Shown here: positions 1 to 11,764 of the stretch, piece after piece
Position numbering within the stretch: the first letter of the stretch is position 1
Layout: each line of letters begins with the position of its first letter
Notes under the pieces: model-generated
Databases searched by the model: none
Seen by the model: only the letters and a program-made list of their open reading frames with translations
What the model was told of the DNA's origin: nothing
Position numbers and translations under genes: made by a program
Assembly: GCA_000697475.1 (NCBI GenBank)
Contig: JNEU01000776.1
Location: forward strand, 90,299 to 154,298
Direction: 5' to 3'
DNA: 64,000 bases
Origin: Lichtheimia corymbifera B2541
Lineage: Eukaryota > Mucoromycota > Mucoromycetes > Mucorales > Lichtheimiaceae

Positions 1-360
1 TGGTTACCTCTTGATCGTTTCTGCAGAGATAGAATCGTAGCCGTATGCGACTTTTACTCTTTCATTTCATATTTGCGTCAAGGTCATATGCAAAAGTCTC
101 CCGTTCTACACATGTTCAAGCATTGCATGCATTATCGTCGGCGTATGAGCATTGCTCGTGTTGGCTGTCTCGAACTCTTTGATGATGACACCTCTTCACC
201 TTCTCGCCTCACATCGCAATACCAATCGAAGCGACGTTCTCGAAAACGTGAAAGCCTTGTCCTTGATCATTCTGGTAGTGGTAGCGATTCTGGCAGTGTT
301 GTAAGCATCACGGATATTCAAGGTCTCGGTGGAACAAGCCAGATTGTAATCGTGCACTGA
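1..360 (+). CDS. SEC2: C-terminal end of a Sec2/Rabin8-like Rab guanine nucleotide exchange factor (5' partial)
   Basis: The reading frame is open from base 1 to a TGA at 358-360, so this is the last exon of a gene that enters from the left. The first 55 or so residues resemble the C-terminal block of animal Rabin8/Rabin3: a Phe-Cys-Arg, then RIVAVCDFYSFISYLRQGH, and 20-odd residues later YRRRMSIARVG (in Rabin8 as I remember it: RITAVCNFFTYIRY.QQG and R..MSLAKLG). The last 60 residues are Ser- and basic-rich and look disordered. Sec2-family proteins activate Rab8/Sec4 GTPases on secretory vesicles through an N-terminal coiled coil, which lies outside the window. The family call rests on this C-terminal block only. 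The stretch 361-790 downstream is A/T-rich and I see no gene in it. Confidence 0.7.
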   Translation, partial: WLPLDRFCRDRIVAVCDFYSFISYLRQGHMQKSPVLHMFKHCMHYRRRMSIARVGCLELFDDDTSSPSRLTSQYQSKRRSRKRESLVLDHSGSGSDSGSVVSITDIQGLGGTSQIVIVH

Positions 361-789
361 TTTATACCCCTCCCCCTCCAATGCCTCTCTGCCCATTTTT
401 ATTCGTTTGATATCTTACCAATTATACACATACATGTTGTTAAAACAAAGAATTCAGGATCTTGGTATCCGTTGTAATCTTACATGACAAAGACTAAAAT
501 GGGCAGTGATACAAATGTTGAACAAGGGTGGAAAAGCATAGGATGTACATGTATTCATGAAACATTGTATCACAGCTCAATCTTAAACAGAGAATGAATT
601 AAAAGCCTACCATGTAGCAAGCTTATTATATAACAAGCACTATGATGGTCATCATCATTCTCGAATTGATATATTGCAATACACCAAGCGTTCCACAACC
701 ACCCCTTCCTTTCATCATCTATCAGTACATGAAGTACTGCAGGAAGCTGTGACAAAAGAATAAAAGCATCTTAATATGATGACATAATG

Positions 790-2330
790 ATGCAATCTCG
801 CTTTCCAATCCTTCAAGTTTCTATCCCCCTTTCAATCCAGAAAGCAGCAAGTGATCCATATCTTACACATATGAACTGATTGCAGTGTTTTAAATATTAC
901 GTTGAATTCAACGAAGAAGTCGAAGAATAGCACATGGTAGTATGAGTGTTTATCGAGTAAGTATGGTTGAGGGGAACAACATTGTAAATTGAATAAGCTA
1001 CGGGTGAATCACATCTAGTCAACAGGGATAATTGTGCCATTGTATTCTGGTTGCTGCCGTCATAAACACCCTTCATACGTGATTGTAAAATAGTTGGTGC
1101 ATGCATAGACTTGAGTATTCCAATAGTATCCATGGCTGTAAAGCACCTTTCGCCAGAATATAATCCATTTCTTCAATTCCATCCAATCCATCATCATCCT
1201 CAGCCGTAACCATGTGCTCGTTCCTGCGGACGACGCGCCAAGTAACCAAAGCAACGTTCCAGGACATCCCACCACTGCACTTGATTGCATCCATCTATCA
1301 AATCCACCATGTTGTTGAAACTAGTCATGTGATCGTTGCTGGTGTGCTCCCTTTTCCTCACGCCTGGCATTTGGTCAATCCTTCTTAGTCATCTTCCTTC
1401 GCAGCTCATCCAGGCGAAGATTGTTTGTATTGCGGTTGATTTAATAGCTGATATGACATCCCATCCATTGGAATCCGTATGTGTCAAAGCACGTTGCTGC
1501 AAGTAACTTAAGACAATGGAGTAAAGACCGTGCTAATAGCAACAGCTGTTATGTTTTGTCGCGGCAGAGAAGTGTGCAAGAGCGTGTGTTGTAGTAGAGT
1601 GACAAGGCTGTGAATGCTGTTTGAGACAATGAAGTAAAGACCTTGCTGATAGCAACTGCTCGAATGAATGCTGTTACGATTGGCCGTGGTTGAAGATTGT
1701 ATAAAAGAAAGTGGAGAGTCAAGAAACGCGGGTGTTTTCGTGGGGTGCATACGCCATGGACTTCCATTCAGTCAGAGAAAATTGGATCAAGACAATCGTA
1801 GGCTTGACATGATGGATTGAAGCAGGACAATCGTTCGCAGGTTGTAGTTGTACTTGAATGGGCAGCAGTTGAGAATGGGAGGAAGGAGGCAAGAGGTTGG
1901 GAGTGGAAGACCAGGAAATTTAAGTAGGTCGAGCTGTCAGACACCATCTGATGACTCCATGCATACTGTAAATTAATCCATGATATTGAGATTACCTCTC
2001 TCGAACCTGAAACTTTCACACAAGATGCTCTTCGACATGCTGATCAACTTTGTCTTAATAAAGAACCCACACTTCATTCAAAGATTTTGAATGGGAGGGT
2101 ATAATGTGGGGTTTACTATGATCGGCGGAAATTCCGCACCCACCCGGATCCATTGAAATGCCAAACAGTATGCATAATCTTGGGATTCCCCATCTTGCAC
2201 TTGAAACTTGGTAAGAAGGTCCTCTAAGTCATTCTGATCAACTCCATTCATTTAAAAACTGTATGCTTCATTATGATCTTTCAATGAATCGGGCGGCCCA
2301 AATATAGGGGTGACGAGGGAGGGACGGAGC
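790..2330. repeat. Dispersed 1.5-kb repeat, left copy
   Basis: This stretch aligns by eye over its whole length, in the same orientation, with 62430-63970. Landmarks found in both copies include a Ser-Ser-rich minus-strand block near 1060-1300 (62690-62940), the phrase gcggcagaga near 1562 (63190), and the start of the tandem array near 2009 (63633). The copies differ by many substitutions and small indels, so the duplication is not recent. A roughly 110-bp segment beginning acaatggagtaaagacc is itself duplicated inside the element (about 1512 and 1622; about 63138 and 63250). I see no inverted termini, reverse transcriptase or transposase. It may be a non-autonomous element or a fragment of a larger repeated region. 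Confidence 0.75.
1060..1320 (-). pseudogene. Degenerate copy of the repeat-borne ORF
   Basis: Read on the minus strand, this part of the left repeat encodes pieces of the same peptide as the open frame at 62669-63292: WMQSSAV, then EDDDGLD, MDY and KGALQPW, then LLEYSS. Compared with the right copy, the left has about 13 extra bases after the SSAV block and one extra base just before the EDDDG block. It also has a TGA where the right copy has TGG near the end. The peptide is therefore split over two frames. No family was recognised. Confidence 0.45.
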
Positions 2331-3050
2331 GCAAGTAGGGTGTATAGTGCACACCCCCCGCCGTTGTCCACCCCCATCGTGAAACTTGGTCAGGCCGTGG
2401 GCTTCGACATGCTGATCAACTTCATTCAAATAAAAACCACATGCTTCATTGTGACAATTAAAAAGGGGGCGCCCGACGATGGATGGACCGGATTATATAT
2501 AGGGTGGACGGCCCGTAACCTTGATATTGCCTTTCTCGAAGTTGAAACTTTCACACAACATGCTCACTGACATGCTGATCAATTTCGTTCTCATAAAGAT
2601 CTCATGCTTCATTTGAAAATTTGGAATGGGGAGGTATAATGTGGGGTTGACTATGACCGACGGAATTTCCGTACCCCGCCCGAATCCATGAAATGTCATT
2701 TAGTATGCATAATCTTGGGATTCCACACCTGGAACTTGAAACTTGGTAAGAGGGTTCTCTGAGTCATGCTGATCTACTTTATTCATATTAAAACCACACC
2801 CTTCATTGCGAGAACATTGGATGCGAACAGCACAAATATAGGAGATACGATGGATGGACAGTTAATGACCCCCGAGACTGTCCACCTCGATCGTGAAACT
2901 TGCACACATGGTGCTGTCGGCCACGGCGAGCAACTTTGTTCTCATAAAGACCTCAAACTTCACCATGAAAATGCTGAGAAACAGGTACTTTTATGTTTTA
3001 CCCATGCTCGCTGTAAACGCGATGGAGTTGCTGTCTCCTAATGGATGGTG
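2009..3050. repeat. Tandem array of 160-195 bp units in a higher-order unit of about 535 bp
   Basis: Six diverged units each begin gaaactt and carry catgctgatcaa about 25-30 bases later, followed by a short A-rich piece and cttcatt. Unit starts are near 2009, 2203, 2381, 2544, 2738 and 2895. Units 1-3 match units 4-6 better than they match each other (starts 535, 535 and 514 bp apart), so a three-unit block was duplicated. Units 1 and 4 share a G-rich middle (tataatgtggggtt). Units 3 and 6 fade out near 3050. The first units belong to the dispersed repeat, because the right copy carries the same series from 63633. Confidence 0.75.
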
Positions 3051-5463
3051 TCGATGCATTAACTGAAAGTTGAGAACTGAGTGGAATGGCACGTGGTGGT
3101 TACACACGCATGTACTTGACAGGTTGCTGCACAAATGGATGACGATGATGGTTGTCTTTTGGAAGGTACGTAAGTAAACAACGTCCAATAATGAAGATGT
3201 GCCAAGAGGTATGTTGTGTAAAGCAATAATGGTTCCATGTCACATTTGTATGTAGGAGGAGGTCGACTTGCATAAACCAATTTGTATATGTCAATCCAGT
3301 AAATTAATTTAATGTGCACGGACATGTCAGTAAGGCATATTGATGGTTCCCTCGTGCTGAAACTTGATGGAGGGATGACTTCACTTTTTCTCTCAAGGTC
3401 ATCATCCCATTCCTCCTTATTGTATCACAAAAGGCGTATACTTCTTGCATGACCGTTAACAGGACCATCTTTATTATTCCATCTTCGAAGCAATATTTAT
3501 TTCATCTAGCTACCTTACTACCATTACCGTCGTCGTCATCCGTCATCATTCGTACTGGTACTTGTACTCGTCAGCAGTCGTCACAATATCCAAGGCACAC
3601 AAGTAGTAAAGAATGGGATCTTGAAAGCTTCCTTTGAACCTTGTTGCCGTTATCATCATTGTTGTCGATCTCGTTGGTCGTTATCATTGGCATTGTTGTG
3701 AATGTGGTAATCATCGTCATTGCCGTAATATCGTAACAATCGTGATCGTCATAATCATCGTGATCGTCGTCTCTATAAGTCAAAAGCAGACAAATTAGAT
3801 AACCTGATAACGGGAATGATGACGATTTAATATACCATTAGGCGATCCTCTCCCAGGAAGAAAGCAAATCAGAAGGAATTCATAAACCAAATCACCACCA
3901 TACGAGCTACACCGGGAGATCCCTTGTTCTTGAGAAAGCACTGCACAAATCATGCAAGACCAGTTCCATCCATGGTAAGGAAGGACATCACTTAGGTAGA
4001 GCCCAGGTTCATAGTTGTCCTCACTCGTCCTCTCCAAAGAAAGAATGATCTCAATCCTCCGCCTCATGAAAAGAAATCTTCAAAGGGAAAGAACGAGCCT
4101 ATAACGAGAAGAGCATGTTGGTTTGTATTGATGTCAACATATTCACGGCCGGGCTGTTGCAAATCCCCTTTTACCTCAACACGGGAGACCATGCTCTTCC
4201 AAAAACCCATCGTCATCGACCCATCAACACTCCATAGAGTCCTGGACGTGTTCCAAGAAGCTTTTCCAGCAACTGGCTAATGCGAGCGACGCAGCGACCA
4301 CTTGATACAGGCTGGGAGTCGAACCCAAAGAGAAATGATGCCCAAAGCTGCACTGCCTGATCAAATAAACCTATACAGTTCATTATTAGCACACATATAC
4401 AATAAACGCCTTTTCATTGTTCCATTGCACTTGCCTTTTCCATATGCACAGAGACCCTTTGTTTTTGGATACTGGAAACTGAAAAACCATGGTGTAGCGT
4501 AGTTGAGCCGAAACAAGACGCCATACGAGTCAACTTCTTGAAACCAAAGCTGCCCTCTATACAAGCTAACACGTCAATGGCTTGTAATGCTGCAACATTG
4601 TACTATGAATGTACCTGTCGGCGCTCAGCGTAAAGCGGGGATAGCAACGAACAGAGGAAGCAACGATATCGCCATGGCTACAACCACCCGCCATGTGCTT
4701 GGATACACTACACTCACTGTCCATGGATATTCACAGCTGTATTAATATCTCACAATCAATAAGAGCACTTTTTATAACACATTACCTGATGGAATGCCGT
4801 GAATGGGATAAAAGTAGAGGTGAAGAGAGCTTTTGGCTCAGCTCTTGAAGGAAGTGGAGCTGCTGCTGGTCCCCAAATTAAAAATTTACTTCAAATTGCG
4901 AGACATTGAGCTCCCAAATAATATGCTGTTTCCACCTTCATCGCTTGGTGGTGGTGGCGAGTCTATTACTAGAGCAAGCTACTACATACTACACTTCACA
5001 CCATCAGCAGCAATGGCTTCTTGACAGATTTTCCGAATTGGGAAGGTGCTGCACCCCTATCTCTTTATTACCGTATACTTTCAGAGGGGAACGTGTGGTG
5101 TTGGGTGTAACGCGTATCGCGGTTGCTGTGGAAACAGCGGAATCAAAACGTAGTACCGCAACGACCATCGCTCATCATGAGCGATATGTAATGTGCCTTC
5201 AATGATGACAAAACTTTCATTTGGTTAAGACACTACTGAAAGAAAGATGTAGATACACTGTACTACGACGGTATCTGAGAAGCACATATGCATTTTTCAT
5301 ACAGGTAATAAGAACCAGGCACACAGACGAGGAGATAACAATTGGATTATGCTGGTTTTGCTACGTTCAATTTGACATGACAAGACAAGTGGTGCATTAA
5401 CAAGTTGATTGGAAATAGCAGGCTTTCTTTATTGCTGCAGATGATGGTCATTTTGCATTTGGT
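3051..5463. other. Gene-poor intergenic region
   Basis: I find no convincing exon chain here. The region holds a low-complexity tract rich in gtc, atc and cgt triplets at about 3510-3775, and the tRNA-like element at 4304-4376. Short open frames on both strands lack family resemblance and splice-consistent continuations. The last 250 bases are probably the 3' flank of the metallopeptidase gene, which ends at 5464. Confidence 0.5.
4304..4376 (-). other. tRNA-like element (degenerate tRNA or SINE head)
   Basis: On the minus strand there is a perfect B-box (GGTTCGACTCC, 4315-4325) inside a five-pair T-arm with a seven-base loop (4312-4328). The seven bases on its 3' side (4305-4311, CCTGTAT) can pair with GTATAGG at 4370-4376, with two G-T wobbles. 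This gives a tRNA-sized span of 72 nt plus a discriminator base. I could not fold a good D-arm or anticodon arm, and the A-box is poor. It is therefore more likely a decayed tRNA or the head of a tRNA-derived SINE than a working tRNA. A chance B-box is possible. Confidence 0.3.
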
Positions 5464-8400
5464 TTAGTGCATGCCAATATCCTCTCTCATGAAAGCGTCT
5501 GAAGATGGCTCACGGCCAAGGAAGTCTATCAAAAGGTCCATTCCATCCCTGTTGCAATGCAATATAAGATTAATTTCTGGAACCGATTCGTATGAATAGG
5601 ATATACTTACTTGCTGCTACCCTTTTCCAAAATGCATTTGCGATAAGAGTATCCAGTCTTGGGTGAAAGCGTATCAGATTCAAACTTGGAATAGAACATG
5701 TCGCTGGAGAAGACCTTGGACCACATGTAGCCATAATAACCTAGAGTTATACACCAACTGATGAGTACACAGTTTTATCCGATCCCATTCTTTGTTGCTC
5801 TCATATTACCAGCGTCATAGCCGCCCATCAAGTGACCAAATGATGCTTGACCACAAGAACCCTGTACATCATAACCTATTAGCGCATCCCCAAAATACAG
5901 CAACTCAACAGGCAATAAAAGTGACAAACCTCTGGTGCCTTCACCAATGAAATCTTCTCACGCAGCTCATTGTACAGCTTGGTGGTGTCGATATGCTCAT
6001 CTATGGTAGTCAACGATTAGTCGCTGATAGAAAAGGAAAGGCTAAAACCTCTTACCTTCAGAGGTGTGAATCTCCATGTCATAAATACCAAAGAACAATT
6101 GGCGCAGGTTGAAGAGAGCAGCAAGGACGTTCTTGGATTTGATGATGCGATCAATCATGTCATCTGAAATGGGCTCGCCGGTTTCAAAGTGAGCAGAGAG
6201 ATACTTCAAAGATTCACGGTCGTAGCACCAGTTCTCGAGCATCTACAAAGGAATCGATTTGAGTGTCACTACAATGACGTTGGCAGTAACAGAGCACAAT
6301 GTCATACCTGAGATGGTGCTTCAACAAAGTCACCCTCTACGGATGTACCGTGGAATCTGGCAAACTTGGTACGGCTGCACAAGTGATGCATAACGTGGCC
6401 CTGGATTCATTGTATTTAGCATGGAATCTATTACCAATAGCACATGTCTCCACTAGACATACCAGTTCATGGAACAAGGTAACCACTTCATCGTGCTTCA
6501 AAAGAGATGGCTTGTCAGCAGTACTGTGTATACATCATTGGATTAGTGCGCATTTTGAACCGGTAGTAATAGCGATAATACATACGGCTTGGTAAAGTTG
6601 GCGACCATGGCTGCAATAGGAGCAACACGAGAGCCATCTTCGGCAATGTAGGATGGCTGCAAGGGGAAACAAGCAGCGTGTGGGTCTATAATTCCAAATT
6701 TAGTACAGGATGAAGAGCATAGAGATATTGATGCTTACATTTGTTGTCACGAGGGAAGAGATCCAAGTACATATAACCGGAAAAGCTCTTGTCCTCAACA
6801 GCATCCCAGCATTCAAACAACTGCACGTCAGGGTGCCATACGACTGCCTTCTCTGCGGGAATCTTGACAAACTTGAGACCAAGCACCTTCTCATAGATCT
6901 CCAACATCTCTATTATTGTCCTTCGTTAGTTGTCCAAGTCCACATAATAATGCTATCGTCACGTACTCTGAATAGTGGTTTCCAAGCTAAAGTACTTTTT
7001 GATCTTCTCTTGGTCAAGGGAGTACTCCTTCTCTAGAAGAATGCGCTCGTAGTAGCTGGTATCCCATGGGTTGAGCACATCATCAAACTCTTCACCGCGT
7101 GCAGCTATCAATGAAAAGATGTTGTCAGCCTCTCAATTGCCTAGGTGTGCGTGATCCAAAAAGAGATAATAACCTTTCTCTTCCTATATTTCAAATTTTA
7201 GTTATCGTCCGTGCTAGTTGTAATATCAAAACTATACCTTCTTGATCTGCTTCAAATCGGCAACATCCTTCAAACCAGGCTGACGCAACTTGGTGGCAAG
7301 ATCGTTGAGGAACTATAGAAATGGGTGAGACGTTGTCCTGGTAACTAGACGGTAGTATAATCATACATTGCGGACAGCATCGACGGTCTTGGCCATCTTG
7401 ACTTCGAGGACATAGTCAGCATGCGTCTTGTATCCGAGGATCTATGTAGATGTTCATAAGCATCATTCTGACATAATATAATTGATGTATAAATTATTTA
7501 CCTTGGCACACTGTCTGCGAAGACGCAATGCCTATGTTCCATGTAAGTAACATTCGCAATATATCATAGCCCAGTCAATGTACCTCTTCTAACAAGACGA
7601 TGTTTTCGCGATTGCGTGATTCAAATGCAGTTGCATAGGCCTTGCGAGTGTTGTCGACCTTGCAGAGCTTCAATACTAGATACATGCCTGAATCAGATAT
7701 CACTGCACCCCATGTTTCCTCCCTTTTTCATCTACATACCTGGGCGGACATCTATTGGCAATAGAATAAGAAGGGTTGAATATCATCTTGCCACTAAGCG
7801 ATAGCGATTAGAGCAATCACTTACCAGGATACCTGAAAGATAAAGGTTAAACATCACATGACACACATACGCACACTGCCAATGCAAGACTTACTTCATG
7901 GTCAAAATGTATTTCTTGACACCATCTTCTTCGACAGACTTGAGACCACCTGTTGATGTCAAATATGAATATCACAATATGGCTTCAATATCAAGATTTG
8001 ATCTTACCCAAAAAGTCGTCATCCATGCCTTCGAGTTCTTCCTATAACGTGATTTAGATGCTATCCAGCTTATCTGGATAATCTTGATACGATACCTTGG
8101 TGAATTTGATAGCTGAAAGATGAAAATAGGATGATATGTAAATGGGATGCATCCTGAGTACATTTTTCCACGACACTTACTGCTGCTTTCATTGCTCCAA
8201 TTTTTCATGTATTCAATGCCGACTTCACTCAAACGCTTACGAAGTTCCTTGAATTCGTTGCGCTTTTCTTCAGGCAAGTGCAGACCATTGCGGCGGAAGC
8301 TGCGTTCCATCTTGGATAACATACGGGCCTCTTCATGGTCAAGAGTTTTAAGGTCGGTCTTGTCGATCAAACCCTGGATAACAACGTACAAATCGTGTCG

Positions 8401-8753
8401 CATGGTCTGTTCAATGCTGAATTCTTCATATTGCTTTTCGGCAGCGACAGATGCATCACGAATAGCAGCGTCAGGGGAAATTTGACTCAACGAACTCACG
8501 AGCTGGATCTTGCCTATAGTAAATGGTTAGCAGCTTTTATAGAATATGGAACGTATTATATATTACCAGATAAGGTGTTTTCAATACGAGCAAGCTTAGG
8601 CACAATGTTCTCGTAAGTGCGATCCTCTGGCTTGAGAGCTGCAATCTCATTGTTGACACGAAGCTCCTCATCAATAATATCCTTGGTGATTTGCTTGACT
8701 TGGTCGGCGTTGATGCTAAAGTCGAGCGCTGGTGCAGGAGCAAGTTGAGTCAT
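5464..8753 (-). CDS. PRD1: M3-family zinc metallopeptidase (saccharolysin / thimet oligopeptidase)
   Basis: This cytosolic oligopeptidase cuts short peptides. Twenty-two exons give 671 aa: 8567-8753, 8181-8513, 8096-8112, 8008-8041, 7895-7949, 7825-7832, 7740-7751, 7584-7675, 7502-7531, 7367-7441, 7238-7312, 7174-7183, 6967-7104, 6739-6909, 6586-6685, 6463-6523, 6308-6400, 6056-6242, 5930-6000, 5810-5861, 5611-5740, 5464-5548. The zinc site FHELGHVMHH spans the 6463/6400 junction and is followed by [19 protein letters not shown], the family's third-ligand region. Other family marks are EELEGM, KYPDVRP, and [14 protein letters not shown] near the C-terminus. Length fits the family (about 670-710 aa). 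No mitochondrial leader is seen at the N-terminus ([12 protein letters not shown]). The exons of 8, 10, 12 and 17 nt are needed to keep the frame and the family motifs. Confidence 0.93.
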
Positions 8754-9068
8754 TTGGAGATGGAAAATAAGAGTAGGTAGAGAAGAAAGGGAAGCGTTGA
8801 CGCGTCGTTACTGCTTAGCCGACAACGACCACCAACCCCGTGTTCCGTGGGAATCACAAGTTGCCCCGCATGCATAACGTGGCACAACGACAATTATCCC
8901 GTTCTCAGCATGACAGTCATTCAAAGCGTTGTATCCTTATTATAAACCAATACAAGGAAATATAGTTGACAAGAAACAATCATTCATTCATTACATGCTC
9001 ATTGTTAACAGTAAAACAAAGCTTAAATTACATGATCAAACAGATTTGTATTGGGTCAATGCATTGCT

Positions 9069-10732
9069 CTATGATGACTCTGTAGGCTCTTTGAATGTTG
9101 ATTCCTTCTCTGCGGCTTTCACCAAATCTTGCGTCATCTCATCTTTGATAGAGGGCTCGGAATGGGTTGGTGGAGGTGTGGTGTTGGATGAAGCATTCCT
9201 TGGCTTGTTGATAGAGTTGTAAATGGACAATGCCTAGAAAAAAAAGGATTCATGTGAGTGATAAAATATATCCAATATCTCCAATTCTTTTTACCTGTGC
9301 TACCATCGACGCAGCGTCATTTGCTGATGCAGGAACAATCATGGTTGTGCCTTCCTTGGCCATTCTTCCGAACGCATCCACATACTTTTCAGCTACGGTC
9401 ATAGATACAGCGTCCTTGCCATTCATTTGTCCAATAGCCAAAGCCACCTTTTCGATACCCTTGGCAGATGCTTGAGCACGAAGCAAGATAGCTTCAGCCT
9501 CACCACTAGCCTTGTTGATTTGTTCAGACTTTTCAGCCTCGGATGCCAAGATGGTTGCTTGCTTACGACCCTCAGCAACGTTAATAGCAGCTTGGCGAGC
9601 ACCTATCCACAAGATGGATTAACATCTTTTATTCCTTTCTCATGACATGCTCCTTCATTACCTTCAGATTCAAGAATTTGAGCTCGTTTGGTTCGTTCAG
9701 CAGAAACTTGTTGATGCATGGATTCGACAACCTTTGCAGGAGGATGGATATCACCTAAGATTATCAATGTCAGTTAAAAAGACTTGGATGGCTTGTGTTG
9801 CTATATACTTACGAATCTCGTATCTCAAGCAGCGAATGCCCCAGTCATCCGATGCTGAATTAATAGCGTCGACAATGTTGGAATTTAAATGTGCTCGTTC
9901 TGCAAGAGTGCGATCCAAAGTCATTTGACCAATTTCAGCACGCATAGTCGTTTGTGCAAGTTGGGTGATGGCAAACTCAGCATCCTCCACTCCATAAGAC
10001 GCCTATCCACAATGAAGTCAATACACAATCATCCATACCCCTAATGCATTCATTGTACCTTGAAAGGGTCCACAATACGGTAGTACAATACACCATCAAG
10101 CTCGAGGGTCACGTTGTCTGTGAAAATGATTGACCACATATGAGCGTCTACTCGTCTTCCTCCCCTTCTTTTTTCAAGCCTTACCTTGTGTGATGGCGCT
10201 CTGACTAGGGACTTCAATAGCTGTTTCCTTCAAGCTCTTGACGTACTTGATACGATCGATAATGGGCATAAGGACATTCAAACCGGGTTCCAGCATACGG
10301 TGGAATTTGCCCATACGTTCGACAATCCAAGCTTCTTGTTGAGGGACGAACTTGATAATCTACAGTAGGACAACGTATAGTCAATAAAACTGATATCGCA
10401 GAGATTGAATGATATCCGTACCGTGTTTCTCGGCAGTGTTTTGCGTTCCAAACCACCCCAGCCTGAGCCTGAGCCAAACTGTGAAGGCGCACCATATGTA
10501 TCGTAATCATTGTTGTATCCATAGCCGCTATACGATCGTGTAGCACGTACAAGGACAGCCTGTGAATCAAGTCAATAAAGGAATTGGTAGAAGGAGAGGG
10601 ACGGCGTGTGTGTGTGTGTGCTGCGTAAACTCGTACCGTTGAGATGGCTTTCTGAACCTGGTGGGTCTGTAATGCAAAAGAGTTGCCTCTAATAGAATGT
10701 ATCGCGACGCGTGATCGCTGGAATGCTTGCAT
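9069..10732 (-). CDS. Mitochondrial stomatin-like protein 2 (SPFH/band-7)
   Basis: This is a prohibitin/stomatin-family scaffold that organises inner-membrane lipids and proteases in mitochondria. Eight exons give 407 aa: 10637-10732, 10422-10559, 10185-10359, 10059-10117, 9813-10002, 9662-9754, 9295-9602, 9069-9233. The N-terminus ([16 protein letters not shown]) is basic and hydroxylated, typical of a mitochondrial leader. The SPFH core starts near residue 80 with [16 protein letters not shown] and continues with EPGLN and RIKYVKSL. A long Ala/Glu coiled coil (AERTKRAQ to [17 protein letters not shown]) follows. The tail is Ser/Thr/Pro-rich. Intron 1 contains a short GT microsatellite near 10610. 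The 315 bases between this stop and the metallopeptidase start (8754-9068) hold only the latter's promoter, as far as I can see. Confidence 0.9.
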
Positions 10733-11764
10733 CAGGGTTGTGGTAGAGAAAAAGGTGGTTGTGCGTAAAGAAAGGGGGACGATCCGTGTTGCTGACGAAA
10801 TGCAGGATGCCGCGTGACCGCCAGAGCTAAGATTGAGATCAATGCATTGCTTCCACTTCTCCGCTTATCACCTACTATCCACACATACATCCTATCGAAT
10901 TAGCTGCGTCTTATACACTATGACAATAGCAATATAATATACCTCGAGTGTGTACGTATTGTTTATAAGGATCCTTATTTCTCATGTTACATTTCTCGCA
11001 AGGAAAGATATACAATGAAGATGATATACGACTTACGTGATTGGTGGTCCTTCTGTTTCATTGTGGAGTGGATCATTGTGTGACATTCAGCCAACTCCAA
11101 TGGGCTTTGGTTACATAGCATTAGATACAGCATGCAACATCGTACGATGACGCTGCTATTCATATTTCTCATTGACATGTGAAAAATTGATCCAGTATTT
11201 GTCAAATAACAGCTCTTGCTTTCTAACAGTGAAAAACACTCGAAAACCACAAATTGATGATTCCATTTCAAATCAATGCATGCTTAAAGACCAGGATAGA
11301 TAGCTAACGCCTCTTCGGATAATATAAAAAGGGGCTTGGCAATGGAATGATGATGATGGATGATGCGGGGAAATAAGCGGGGAAGGATGAGCCTCGCGGA
11401 GGTTGTTGAGATATGCAGGTGACACGGGGATGAGAAAAGTAAAAGCAATAGTTTATGCGGGGCAGCAGCAGCATTTACTATAGAAAAAGCAATGATATCA
11501 TCATTAGCTACCGATAATCAATACGTAAATGATGCATGGTGAAGTATTACCGAGGTTTACATTGTTGAATGTGGCGTATCCCACATGGGTTCACGACTAT
11601 TTGTTGTTGATTGTCAAGCATGCGAAAATTGCTGACATAGCGAAAAGGTTCCATCAGCGCATTAGTAAAGCGATTTGCATTTTTGAACGACCGCTTTCTA
11701 TATAAACCGATGTTACCCAGCTTTTGCCGTCAGACTTCACCTTCCCTTCCTCTTCTCTTCATCG
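10733..11764. promoter_or_regulatory. Divergent intergenic region between the stomatin-like and acyl-CoA oxidase genes
   Basis: This 1.03-kb region serves as upstream DNA for both flanking genes. It contains AATATAAAAAGG near 11321, which lies far from either start codon, and a TATATAAA near the oxidase start. The open frame at 10987-11271 on the minus strand has no family resemblance and I do not count it as a gene. Confidence 0.5.
11699..11706 (+). promoter_or_regulatory. Probable TATA box of the acyl-CoA oxidase gene
   Basis: TATATAAA lies 59-66 bases before the ATG at 11765, followed by a pyrimidine-rich leader (ccttcccttcctcttctc). Position and context suit a core promoter; the transcription start is not known. 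Confidence 0.5.

Noticed and set aside
3571..3783. Asp/Thr-rich minus-strand frame
   Set aside because: It comes from a gtc/atc triplet-rich tract and has no exon context.
10987..11271. 94-aa minus-strand frame in the divergent region
   Set aside because: No family resemblance and no supporting splice sites.
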